From Auriscalpium vulgare (taxonomy: Eukaryota > Basidiomycota > Agaricomycetes > Russulales > Auriscalpiaceae), in the NCBI GenBank assembly GCA_019915015.1, contig JAHBBC010000001.1, positions 1,550,001 through 1,614,000 of the forward strand: a stretch of 64,000 nt of DNA, read 5' to 3'. How positions within the stretch are numbered: position 1 is the first letter of the stretch; the number at the start of each line of letters is the position of its first letter. The translations under genes were made by a program, and so were the position numbers. Below are positions 1-13,670 of this stretch, piece after piece. Under the pieces are notes generated by a model that was not told where the DNA came from, ran no database searches, and saw only the letters and a program-made list of their open reading frames with translations.

Positions 1-2474
<2,474 letters not shown>

Positions 2475-2800
2475 TTCGGGTGGATTTGGGGCGTTCGAGG
2501 GCGTTCGCTACTCCTTGCACCGGACTTGTACGGCTGCAATCGGTGCCTCCACGCGCGCTGGCGGCTGTCCTTAGTGCATGTTATGTTATGTGTACACATC
2601 GTTGTTCCTTGTACAATTGCACCCGTGCGTGCTGTATCCATAATACCAGTTCCATGCTGTCACGCGGGCAAATCGATCAGTTGCTCGGGAGGTGGGCCGT
2701 GCATGCACGAACCGACGACCGCTAGCATGTACAGTACAAATGCTGCACCCAGACAGCAGCCGGGACCTACAGTAGTACACATAACCTAGTCCGCCGCAGG
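2475..2800. other. Convergent 3' intergenic region
   Basis: This lies between the 3' ends of ESA1 (+) and the small membrane-protein gene (-). It should hold both 3' UTRs. No other feature was seen. Confidence 0.5.
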
Positions 2801-3544
2801 TCATGTACCCTCCGACGCCGCCCCGACTGGCGGCCGCACGCGCCGCCGCACCTGCACCGCGCCGTCCGCGTCCTCAAAGCTCTCGTCGCGCTCCAGCAGC
2901 GCAAACGACTCCTCCCCGCTCGTGCTCCCGCCGGTGCTCGAGCCCCACGTATTCTGCCACGCACCGTGCTCGCCCGCGCCCGCGCCCTCCTCCTCCCCCC
3001 GCAGCCCGTCTCCCTCTCCCTCCCCCTCCGACACCGTGCGCCGGCTGAGCACCGGCGAGCCCGGCTGGCTCGCCGCGGGCGAGAACACGCCGACGCCCGC
3101 AAGGCGCGCGGTCCCGTCGTCGTCCGTGAAGAAGCCTGAGCCCGGCGAGCTCGGCTGCACAACGATGGCGGGCAGGCCGCGCGGCGGCGAGAGCGCGGCG
3201 AGTGGGACGGTGGGCGGCGTGTCGGGCGCGGAGGCGTCGCTGGCTGCTGCGACGACGAGCGGGGCGGCGCGCGCGGAGGTGGACGCGGTGGGGTCGCCGA
3301 GCGTGCGTGCGATGACGTACGATGCGACGTCCTGGCGGGACGGTGTGTGCGTGAGGGAGAGTCACTCAGAGCGGGAGCAGGATTGGGCACTCACGAAGAA
3401 GGTGAGGAGGATGCCTGGGAGGATGACGAGGATGGCGAGCGCGCGGAAGGTCTTTGCGGTGCTCGCGACCCACGAGTCGGGTTCGTAGGTCCAAAGATAG
3501 TCGACGTACCACCGCCATAGTTGGGTGGGCGCTGCGACGGACAT
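2801..3544 (-). CDS. Small single-pass membrane protein, unknown function
   Basis: Two exons (3544-3395 and 3331-2801) join across a 63-nt GT-AG intron (3332-3394) in phase 0, giving 226 aa. The N-terminal half is aromatic-rich (LWRWYVDYLW) and is followed by one strongly hydrophobic segment (ALAILVILPGILLTFF, about residues 35-52), then a soluble tail rich in Ser, Gly, Glu and Arg. The uninterrupted frame through the splice and the conserved-looking N-terminus support a real gene. I do not recognise a named family. The tail is low complexity and probably poorly conserved. Confidence 0.7.
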
Positions 3545-4028
3545 GATCTTGACAGAATGAGAGGCAGCGCGCGTTAAGTACTAAGCAGCACCTGGCAGCG
3601 GCAGGTAATATGCTTGGAGCGCTTGCCTTTTCCGGCGCCGAGCTACTGCAAACTCAAGCACAAGCAAGCTACATCTAGGCTACCATTAGCATTTTATGTC
3701 GGGCGATGGTAATACAGGCGAGCGTAACGACGGTAATGAGATAATCAAACAGAGGTCATTAGGTAGGTAGGTACCCGTCCCGCATCCTGTGCAGCAAATG
3801 TAAGCGAATCGGGGAAGGGGAAAAGCAGAAACAATGCGATGCGGGCAGGGTGACAGCAAATAATGATGTTCATGACGTGAAACAGAGTCCAATGCATACC
3901 ACAATATATAGATAGGCCCCGACCAACAGGGCAGGCGAGCATATGGAGACAGCAGCCCAGCAACCCAGAAACACAATAACACACAGAGATGACAGCTATA
4001 GAAAAATGAGGGGGCTAACGGGCAGAAA
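3545..4028. other. Intergenic region between two minus-strand genes
   Basis: About 480 bp with no convincing exon; ORFs here have no recognisable content. It probably combines the promoter of the 2801-3544 gene with the 3' UTR of the CSL gene. Confidence 0.5.
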
Positions 4029-7000
4029 TTAGGGATACATGGTGGCAGTGGGGAAGACAACGCCGTCTGGCCGCACGAGGATGAGCGGGCGGCGCTTCGT
4101 GAGCGCGTTCTCTGGCGGGAGGCAGCCGAGCACCTCGCTGCAACGCACCTCCACGAACGGCGAGGGCTCCGAGCCGAAGAACACCGCGACGGGATCCGCC
4201 TTTGCGAAGTTCTCCCCATATAGGGTGAGCATCTTCGACGTCTGCGGGGTCGGCTTCGCGAGCATGTGCCGCGTGCCGTGCCCCTTCGGCGCCTCCGTCG
4301 CGCGATCGGGCGGGAGGTATTTGACGACGCCGGGGAACGGCGTCACAGGCTTGGACGGGATGGGGAACGAACCAGTCTGCGAGGCGTTCTGGTTGTCGAA
4401 CAATACCGGGGGTACGTAGAAGTTGTACCGCACTTGATCTGCAAACAATAATTGAGCAACGACGCCGACGCAGCGCCGTGGATACGCACCGGTGCCCACA
4501 ATTGTCCACACGCTCGTCTCGCCAATGTCAACCTGCCACATCGCGCCCGAGGACACGCCCGAGTCGCTGCCCGCGCGCCCCCTGCTCGACGAGCCCGCCG
4601 ACACGGGGCGCCGGCGCGGCTTCCCGCCCGTCGGGGTCTTCACGACGCCGCCCGCGCTCGACGTACCGCGCTTGCCCTTCTTCACGCGCCCGCCGTCGTT
4701 CGATGGGAAGTCAAGCGGGCTCGGCACCGGCGACGTCGGCTCGCTACGCGCGGCCTGCCCAAAGTAGTCGTTCGAGCTCGACCCGGCGCTGGCGGGCGTC
4801 GACACGATCGGCGACGCGGGGGCACCGGGCGAGTCGGGCTCGACACCGTGCGCCCACAGCCGCCCGTCGACAGGGCGGAACGTGTTCACCTTCTCGCCCA
4901 TGCAGGAGAGGAACGCGCCGGACACGCCGGGGGAGCCCGTCTCGGGCGCGCCCTTGCCCGGCTCGTAGACCTCGAAGGCGACCTTGTGCAGCTGGCTGAC
5001 GGGGTCGCCGCACACCTCGCCCGGCGCACAGTACGACTCGCCGACGCCCTTCGCGCCCTCCTGGGCGCCACCGCCCACCACCGTTGTCTGGTGGTCGACT
5101 TTGCGGATGATGAGCACCGGCGAGACAACGCCCGACGTCAGACATTGGAGGACAACGGTCTGATTGTAGTAAATGGGGATGGGGCTCCCATTGTTCATGA
5201 ACGAGATGGCATTCGGCGGGGGAGATGGGTAATCGGGTTGCGGCGGCGGAGGTGGCGGTACATCCATACCGCCCGCGGGCTTCTCGACATCAACGATGTA
5301 CATCACAAAGGGGTCTGAAATAAACGGCGCCAATCGTGAGCCACGTCCTTGGCACGACATATGACAAGTCGCAGCATGGGTCACTCACCCCAACTGGACG
5401 TCCGTGCGATGAATGACGGCGTCGCTGCGCGGTTACGCTGATCCACACCCAACAGCGGGGCCCCGTCAGAGCCCTTGAAGGAGGAGCCTGAACCTGACAC
5501 GCAAAGGTACTTGGTTGACACCGTCTGCGACCGCAGGCGATGGAACAAGGAAATGGTAGACCCGTGATTAATGCACACTGACGCCGCACAATGCAAGGTT
5601 CAGCACAGGTTACATCACAATGCCGAGGATCAAGCGACGTACGCTCGAGATTCTTCGCGCTTTGCCGCTTCTTGCTGGGCTTGCTAATGACCTTGATGGG
5701 GCGGCTGGGGAACGTTCCAATCACGCGCTCGGGCTCGTCGTCGCCAGCAGGTGCCATGATCTTGACGAGCGCCTCGACCTTTTTCTTCTTCTCGTCGACG
5801 TCGGAAATGAAGAGCTGCTTGCCTACGCAACGCCCAATATACGTGGTACCTGTAGGGGGTTCCGACACGTCGAACGGCTTGCCAAGGGCTGCGGACCACT
5901 CGACGGAGCCCTCCTGGGGCGGAGCTTCGCCCGAGATGGAGACAATAACGCGCGGGGGAGATAGCTTGGGTTCCTCGCCCCTCCGCACGACGTCGGACCA
6001 CCACGAGTTGCCGATCATGATCGCGGTGGGAGGGGGGCACAGGAATCTGCGGCGTTAATGGAGGTGGCGGCGCCAAGATCAGTATGCTGCTGCGGGCGGC
6101 TATACGTGACCGCTACGCACCGTTTTTCCGTCCCGTAGGACTTTTGCGCAACCTTGCTGGACATGACGATGACAGTTCGCTCGCCAAACGCCAGGCGGTT
6201 GGGCGTCCGCACATATTGGTCGATATACGGCCTGCAGCGCAGCATTTAATTGGAGTCACCGGACACCGAACTGCGCGGTGGATACACGTACCGAATGAAG
6301 GTCTGCAAGTCGGTCGCCGCGCCCATGGTCCCCTGACTTTGCATGCGTATCCGCATCATCGCCTCATCCGCGCCGGACATGCGCAGACCCAGGTCCGCCT
6401 GCGGATTCGACACGAGATAATTGGGCATGTCGTCGTAGGGGGTGCCGTCGGGCCTGAAGTGGGTTGCCTGCGGGGCGACGCCGCGCAGCATGTCGGCAGC
6501 GGGGCCGTGCAGCGGATTGGACGCGTGGGGGAACATCTGGTCGGACGGGAAGCGCGGGACGCGCTCCTGGAAGGACGGGAGGCTGCCCGCGAAGCCAAAG
6601 TCGTCGTGCAGGTCGGACTGGTAGCTGTTGGCACTAAGGCGCCTGTCGGGAAGAATGTCGGAAAATGCATGTGGGGACGCGAAGTCCTGCTTGATGCCCC
6701 CGCTGTTGGGGCCCGACGCGAAGGGCGAGCTGTGCATGGCGGAGAGGGCATCGTTTGGGGTGAGCGGGGTGGCCTTTCCGCTGCTGCTGTAGGAGGAGGA
6801 CATGTTGGTGATCATGTCGTAGGGCGCGGTGTTTTGGGAGTGGAAGGACGGCAGCGACTCGCCGTACGGGCCATGGGAGTAGAGAGAGTCTGCGGCGAGG
6901 CTGTATGTGGGTGCTGCGGGGCTGGTGTTTGAGCGGAAGCGCTGGGCGGGGAAGGAGGGCTGCTGGAAGATGTCGTAAGAGTGGTCGGACACGTCCATCT

Positions 7001-7253
7001 TGTCCGAGTCGAAGGGGTGGAGGGGGAGGGGGGTGTTGTTCGGGTGCTGCTGGGGGGTGTCTGCGTGGTGGTCGAAGTTGAAGGGGGGCGCGGACGCGTC
7101 GTGGCGGTCGGGGCGCGAGAGGGTGGAGGACTTGAGGATCTCGGCGAGCTCCCAGCGGGAGAGGTCGACGGGCTGGGTCTGGCTGCGCTGGGGATGGTCT
7201 GTGTTCATGGGGCGGGGCGAGTCGAGGGGGAGCCAGGTGGCTGCCTGTGCCAT
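4029..7253 (-). CDS. CSL/Su(H)-family DNA-binding transcription factor (Cbf11/Cbf12-like)
   Basis: Sequence-specific nuclear factor of the CBF1/Su(H)/LAG-1 family, which fungi possess without Notch. Six exons (7253-6292, 6231-6121, 6046-5643, 5577-5389, 5314-4490, 4438-4029) splice to 966 aa, close to the long S. pombe paralogue Cbf12. About 320 residues of Ser/Pro/Gln/His-rich N-terminus precede the Rel-homology-like N domain (ERTVIV, KVAQKSYGTEKRFLCPPP), the beta-trefoil (GSTISLFHRLRSQTVSTKY, QLHKVAFEVYEPGKG) and the C-terminal Ig-like domain (LTLYGENF...PFVEVRC). The trefoil carries a roughly 110-residue Ser/Gly/Lys/Arg-rich insertion absent from metazoan CSL. The start is the first ATG of the long first exon, 43 bp downstream of a TTATAA element. 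Confidence 0.95.
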
Positions 7254-10200
7254 GGGGGCGGATGGAGGGACGGGAGGGACCGTACAGATTATGGGTTATA
7301 AGCGGCGGGGGAACGGGCGGTTGGTGGGCCACTCAATGCCGGGCCGCGACCGAGCCTGTTTGCGCTCCCCGCCGGCCGGAGTCCCACCGCTGCTCGGCCC
7401 CTGTCTGTGACTCGGCCGCCGAACCAGACCGAACCGTCGAAGCGCGATTGCCGCCCAGACCGGCCGCAACCATCACCAGCTCTCTCGCTCGACGAGCTAA
7501 ACTGAACGGCACCCCCCGCGCACACACATGCCACTGTCGCAGGCAAGTCGCAGGCGACAGACATCGACCCGCCCAGATCACCCAAGCCGCAGCCTATTCA
7601 TGTCCACCGCCGCACCTCGCCACCGCCCGTACCAGCCCCCCACCACCACAGCTGCAGTCACTACCGCCGGGGGTGATGAGCGCATCGTCCGTGCAGTGTA
7701 CGCTTCATCAAGCGGGGACTGCGGGGCTCCGAACGACGCTGTCTGCGCTGGATGCCGGCATGCATATCGCGCACCATGTGCTCATCCCTTGCGCGCCGGT
7801 GCGGGGGCGCGGCGCGGCGCCTACACACATCCACAGGCTGCGGGACCATCTCGCCCCGCCCGCAGCAGCTCGCAGCGGCCACTCGGTTCACGCCATTCAG
7901 TCATGCAGATCTCCCTCGTCTCACTCTCAACCTCGGCCCTGCCCACCATCAGCGGCGCGACAACCCCGCTCTCCTGACCCTCGCATCCGGGCCCCGCGAG
8001 GCACGCGGCGCCCTCGGTACAGATTCGCCCGGCGATGGCGTGCGCCCACCCGCACGGACCACCATTGTATGCGCCGCTGCGGTGTGTCCACGAGTGGAGA
8101 ACGACGCCTATACGTACGGCACAGCCCGTATTGAAGCCGCAACTTTGTTGCGTGCCTGTGATCTACGTACCATGCATGACTGCAGCCGTTGCAGGGGGCG
8201 GGAAGCGCCCAGGGCACTCCTCGCCACTGCTCCCAGCACCACCGCAACGCGACGTCGAGGATGCGCGTACTGATCACTCGCGATCCAGATGAGATGCACG
8301 GATGCGCACGTGGCGCGCTGAGGCAAGGGGCATCCCGCCACGCTTATTAGCGTGAACTGGATGAGTCCTGAGTACTGCTGAGTACTGCTGTGGCTGCCAC
8401 ATGAGACATTCTTGCATAGCCGCTTCAGATAGCCTACTGCGGTTAATGCCAAATGTTGCGGCGTCGTGGCGTGCGTTACTAACAACATTGGAATTGAACA
8501 ATGAATGCCAACTGTCCGATGGCTGTACGTATGGAGACGCTGTTTCGACCTGTCGCTCGTCGCCGAACGAAGGCAAACGGCTAACCTTCCGGGAAGCGCT
8601 GTCTTGATCGAAGGTGAATGTGCGCTTACCGCCGGCTAGAGCAGTGTGCAGTAGGCGCCTTCCGGCGGCGCGAAGGAAGCCTTGGAAATGAAAATTCTAG
8701 CGAGAAATCTGTCCTGACGTCTGCTGGCTCGGTGAGATGCTGCAATCCCTGCGCATTGTTGCCCGCGACGAGCGAGAAATATCAAGTGCATGAACAGGTG
8801 TCACGATTGATGTCACAGAAAGCGCGATGGTCGCCCCAAAAGCGCCACAAAGCGGCCAGCCAAGATCATGGCAAGTAGGTCTCTTTCGAGTCGTGCGGCG
8901 ATGACAGCGATGATTATCAGTGCTGCGGTCCAAACTCATGTCCTTTGTCCGGTGAGCACGGTCGGGGCCCGCGAATTACGTTTGCTATTGGACCGCAACC
9001 ACGTCAACAGAAACCGAAGGAATGCTGCTGGCTCGAGCGGCAAGCAGTGGGTACACAGGAAGAAAAAACCTGCGCGCCGCCTTTATTGAGCCCACCTTCC
9101 GAGTTTTACTTTGCGAAGGAATGATGTCCCGCCGTGGAGTCCCGGGCCCCGTAGAGCAAGCGGTTGGCGAGGTCCGAGTGCCATCAGATGGACTGCCCTT
9201 GGACCTCAGCCAGAGGACTTACAAGGTAAGCGAGTCAAGATGTCAGGTTCACGTGGCAGCCGGGGCACCAAGCAGTCAATGTGGCCTCATGTAATTGGGT
9301 TTCAGTGCCGACATGAAATCATCTAGGCGGCTCGGTGCTGACTGGCGCTGATTGTCGATGAGAACATACCTGCCAATGTCTCGCCTGTGGTTCTGCAGCG
9401 ATGCCATCGGACTCATCCCGAGATCAAGCGTCAGCTACTTGGATTGGTGACCGGCTACCAGCTCTCCTTACCGCAGAAGGTTAGTCGGTCACATAATGAC
9501 GTATGCACTCGCCAGCTCCGGATCAGCCAACGCTGGTCTGCATCCCTGGGGCGAGACGACACCGTCGACGCCGGGCCCTTCCGTCGAACCCGGGCCGGGT
9601 CAACTCCCCGACGCCCACTTACCCGCCGCCACGCCAGGGCGCTCGTAGAGCACGCAGGCCTTGAAGAAAACACGAGATCGGGGCACAGCAATAATGAGGA
9701 TCGTGGGGAAGCAGCAAAGGTTATCTGGAGGTAGTCCCGGATGTAGATCGAGATCTTCACCCGCAGACCCGCTGTGACGCTGTGACGCTCGGGGTGGCAC
9801 CGTCACGCTAGGAACAGGCGCGACCCTGCTCGAGTCCTTCTTCGACGACTAGATGATTTAGCGGATGCGTTATCTATGAAAAATCGTCGGCGCCCGGCGC
9901 ACATTGGCATCAGTGCCGCCTCGAGATGCACGCCTGAGCGCATCGAGAATGTTCGCCATCGATTTAAGCCCCGCTTCAATACAATCGATCCTTGGTGCTG
10001 TCCGCAAGGTGGTACATATGTCTACCGCCGGCGTCTTTGCTAGCCAATACGGCAATTATCGGGCGATGCTGTCCTTCGGGTGGGAGTCCCACAGAGCCTG
10101 CGATTGGACACATGAGAGGATGAAAGCCGCTCACCCGCCTGCAATGCGGGAGTGGCATAAATCGACATCATTGGATTGGATGACGTCTATCTGGGACCAG

Positions 10201-12002
10201 GCTCATTGACGCGGTAATAGACGGGCGAGGAGACTCCGGACCAGAAGACTCGAGACGAGGTCGAGTCGAGTCGACGCCAGCCAGCCACAGCCTCGGTCTT
10301 TTTTGAGAAAGTGCCGGGGGCATCGTATGGCCGATATAGGCGGCAAATGCCTAATGACCGCCTGTTAGTGCCAAGAGAAATAGGTCAAGCGGGCGGGCGT
10401 ACAAACATACTTGTGCTGGAACTGTTGCCGGCCTAATAAGTTGTTCTCCAATCTGTGTATTGCACCTTCGGCATGGGAGGAACTCGGCGGCGAGAAGGGT
10501 GCTTGGTGCGCTGGAGAGAGCTGGAGCTGTTGCAATAGCATAAATTCTCAAGGTTCTGTCCGACCTACGACAGCTACTCGCATAAGTATTCTGCAAGCAC
10601 GTTGGTTTTACGGCAAAATAGCCGATAAGTAGGGACGCGAGACAGTACGTCATAACTCTGACCGCCTTCGGGTATGCAGAATCACCAATAGCCGTTGGCC
10701 GCCATCCCGACAGTTTACTTGTACCTGCAAAGAAGCAAGTGAGCAGCGACGATAAGGCACTCCGCAGAGGTGTGCCCGCGTTGGCCGGAGCTGCACTGCA
10801 CAGGATCAACAGCGGGACGCTGATTGAAGAACAGGCTGACCGAGGTCAAAAAAATTCGAACTGTTCGGACGGAAGTCAAGTTGTTCACCAGGCCGAGGAC
10901 AGTGACAGACCTTCGCGAAGGCAGACCCTGGAGCGATGAAGACACTGGCTTCATGCCCTCGAAGCCGCGAAGAGAGTACTTGCGTTGCAACCACGCACAG
11001 AGATATTGGTTAGAAGCCAAGCCTAGGTGCGTCTGTGCAGGAGCCAGCCCCGTCGTCGCCGTGCTTTAGTCGCCTGACGCACATAATGCGCCGCCGATAT
11101 TCAGCCAACCGACGTACGTCCGGGCCGCCTTCGGGCCACTCGGCGGCGATAATTCTACGATGATTTACAGCGAAGGGGTCCCCAACGGCTGCGAGCAGGT
11201 TCTTCGAAGGCGAGTGGTTCTGTCGCCATGTGGGGCGCGTGGCTCTGAGCGTTTGCCTGTGCAGCGCCAATAGAATACAGGGTCAGCAACGCGGGGAACG
11301 ACCAGGCAGCACCACTCCGATGGTACTCACAGCAGACGGGGCTGCAACTCTTGTCCGACGAAGTGTCGAAGGACGACATTGCTCGGCGTTCGCCCGAGGC
11401 GCCCGGCTGTTGCGGGGCATAAACGCCTGCACGACATTCCCAAGCGGGGCCTTTGTGCCTCCTAGCGTTAGTGCGCCGGACCCAGTTTGCGTCGCCATAC
11501 CTCCATCACCTTGTACCAAGTTCAGACAACCAGAAAGTGTCGCCGCGAAGTCTCGATATCATGGCGGGTGGCACGGGCGTGGCCGCAGTGGCCCGCGATG
11601 GCTGGTGAAGATGCCGGGCAGAGTGGGGGCAGCGACGGGGGCCATTCTTGTCCTAGGCGTCGTGGTCGACGGCGGGCAACACGGGGAAGATCGGAACTGT
11701 CGCAGTGAGTTGCATAACGTTACGCCGTCAAGCGCGGGCCGACATGCAGTGTGCACGCGTGGGCGGCGCAGTTGAACTGATCAGTGGACCAACGGCTGCC
11801 AGCCATCTTCTCTCCCTCGCCTGCGTCGTCCTGCCGCCGTCTGCGTGTTTCGGCTGGCATTCCCCGTCCCTGCGTTCATCGGATCCTGGCTCGGTTCAGC
11901 TTTGTACGACCACCTGCTCATCATCGTCTGGTAGTCCTTCACTAAGGTTTTTTGCAGACGCCCAGCGAGCTTGTCGTCGCTTGTCGTCGCGGGCCGTGAA
12001 CC
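7254..12002. other. Gene-poor region
   Basis: The first 300 bp should contain the CSL promoter. Beyond that I see only ORFs up to 295 codons with no domain, no splice-linked continuation and no recognisable protein content. Short hydrophobic minus-strand ORFs between 10351 and 11380 could be relics of a membrane-protein gene, but they do not splice into an acceptable model. No tRNA, terminal inverted repeat or transposase motif was recognised. Confidence 0.45.
7296..7301 (-). promoter_or_regulatory. TATA-like element of the CSL gene
   Basis: TTATAA lies 43 bp upstream of the CSL start codon at 7253 in GC-rich surroundings. Its position suits a core promoter with a very short leader. Confidence 0.35.
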
Positions 12003-13670
12003 ATGGCCTCGCCCTCGTATCGTCTAGAGACACCTCGGCGTCCCCCTCCGCCTCCGATCCGCATCCATAACTCCAATTCCAAACGTTCTTCTTCTCTCGC
12101 GGGTGCGACGCCCTCGTCTGCAACAGAAACACTCCTTTATGACCTTCCTTCGGCCACCCCGCTCTCCCCGCCTCCCTTAAAGAGCGAAGTGGCCTCTCCC
12201 ACGTCTCCTGTATACCACCCCGGACGCTCAAGAATCAGACAACCAAGAAGTCGCGCCACTAGTCCCCAGCCGCCTCGGACGCGTTCGGTTACCCCTTCGA
12301 GAGCACGAACCGATCTGGAGGAGTTCGCAGAGCATTGTAGGAAATGGTGCGTACGTGTGACATCGAGCATATGTTCCGATCATGACCTTGGTTGGCTTGG
12401 CTGCTCCAAACGTTCAGGTATTTCCAACAGGATGAAGAAGCAGGTCGCCTTATGACGCAGACCCTCTCTACGCTTCCTACCTCCCAACGCACCTCGTTTG
12501 TAAAGCTCCAAGCCTCCATACGTTCAGCTTACCACGCAAGTGTGAATGCTCGCCGGACAGCGGAGTTCCGCGCTCATCTCTCCGCTACCCATCCGGGATG
12601 TTCTCTCATGCCGCTTTCGCGAGCAAACCCAACTGGCCCCGCTGCCCAGAAAGAGCGTCTGGAACGCTTCGACCGCTTCGTGCGAAGCTGGTGTACGATG
12701 GGCATGCCTGGGACGAAGCCCTTTTTCGAAGGCCTCTGGGCTGTGATGCGCCTCCAGGTCGTGCCAGAGCACCTGGGCGGTGCGGGAGCACGTCGCATAG
12801 AATGGGAAATAGACGATGCGGTTTTCAAGGAAGCTGCGTACGTTTTCGTATTGAAACGATCAGCAGGCTCTACCAATGCTTATTTATGCCAACAGAGGCA
12901 AAGATTTCATGCTCGAAGCCATCGACGTCCTGAAAGGGGTGCGTACATTGTATGGTATACTTCCTCCGCTGCCGATCTCTCACGCTGCTTCTCAAAACTA
13001 GGTTTTGGGCTTCGAGGAGGCCCCTTCGAAGCGGACTTCGACATCAACTGTCGGCTCTCCGACTTACACGTCAACACCCCCCATGCACGCTCGTTCGCAG
13101 TCACAACCCCTCCGTTCGAAACCACCGGTCCCCGCGCGGCGCCAGCATGCGCCTGCTGACGTCCCTTCACAGGCCAAACGTCCCAGGGCGCCCAGCGATC
13201 CTTTCCTCGACACCCCTGGCCTTTCTCACTCATACAGCTCCTCTCCGCAGTCAGCTGTGCACCTTTCAACATCCCCCTCCAACGCCACTGATGGCCCCCC
13301 GAGCCCTCGAACGCCGTCCGAAAATGAAGATCTGTTCAACCCGCGTCAGCGCCAACCTGCACCGCCTCCCATAGAGTATGCCTTGAACGAGTCGGAGGAA
13401 GCGTACCTGCGCACGTGGACGTCGCCGAACTTGCCCGACCCGGAGATCCTGGAACTGCTTAAGGTCTTCCCAGCCTTTATGACCCGCCGCACCGTACCGC
13501 GATTCGCGCAGAGCGCGAAGGCACGCGGCGACGAGGAAATGCTGCCTGTGGAAGATGAGCTTCGGTTCGGTACTGGGAAAATGTGGCGCAGCGGTCTGCA
13601 GCGGAGCGGGGACCGGGCAGGAGGATGGTGGGTTCGGTTCAAGCTCTGGTGGAAGCGGCTCTTCTGCTAG
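12003..13670 (+). CDS. Conserved-looking protein of unknown function (491 aa)
   Basis: Four exons (12003-12346, 12418-12837, 12896-12938, 13002-13670) splice through GT-AG introns of 71, 58 and 63 nt, all in phase, to 491 aa. The N-terminal 110 residues are Pro/Ser/Arg-rich. A predicted helical middle (about 110-270) follows, with aromatic and charged patterns such as DLEEFAEHCRKW, FVRSWCTMGMPG and FFEGLWAVMRLQVVPEHLGG. A second low-complexity stretch precedes a helical C-terminus (LNESEEAYLRTW) that ends in a basic-aromatic tail (WWVRFKLWWKRLFC). The tail could associate with membranes, and a terminal Cys could be lipidated; both are inference. I recognise no named domain. Confidence 0.75.

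Noticed and set aside
4452..5318. 288-codon plus-strand open frame
   Set aside because: Antisense to the CSL beta-trefoil exon; Arg/Ala/His-rich with no recognisable motif.
6084..6932. 282-codon plus-strand open frame
   Set aside because: Antisense to CSL exons 1 and 2, across real splice sites of the sense gene.
7247..8134. 295-codon plus-strand open frame
   Set aside because: It begins antisense inside the CSL gene start region, is Arg/Pro/His-rich with no domain, and matches the GC-driven shadow pattern seen elsewhere.
10351..11380. Minus-strand hydrophobic ORFs resembling a multi-pass membrane protein
   Set aside because: No splice model joins them and no family pattern is recognisable; left as a possible relic.
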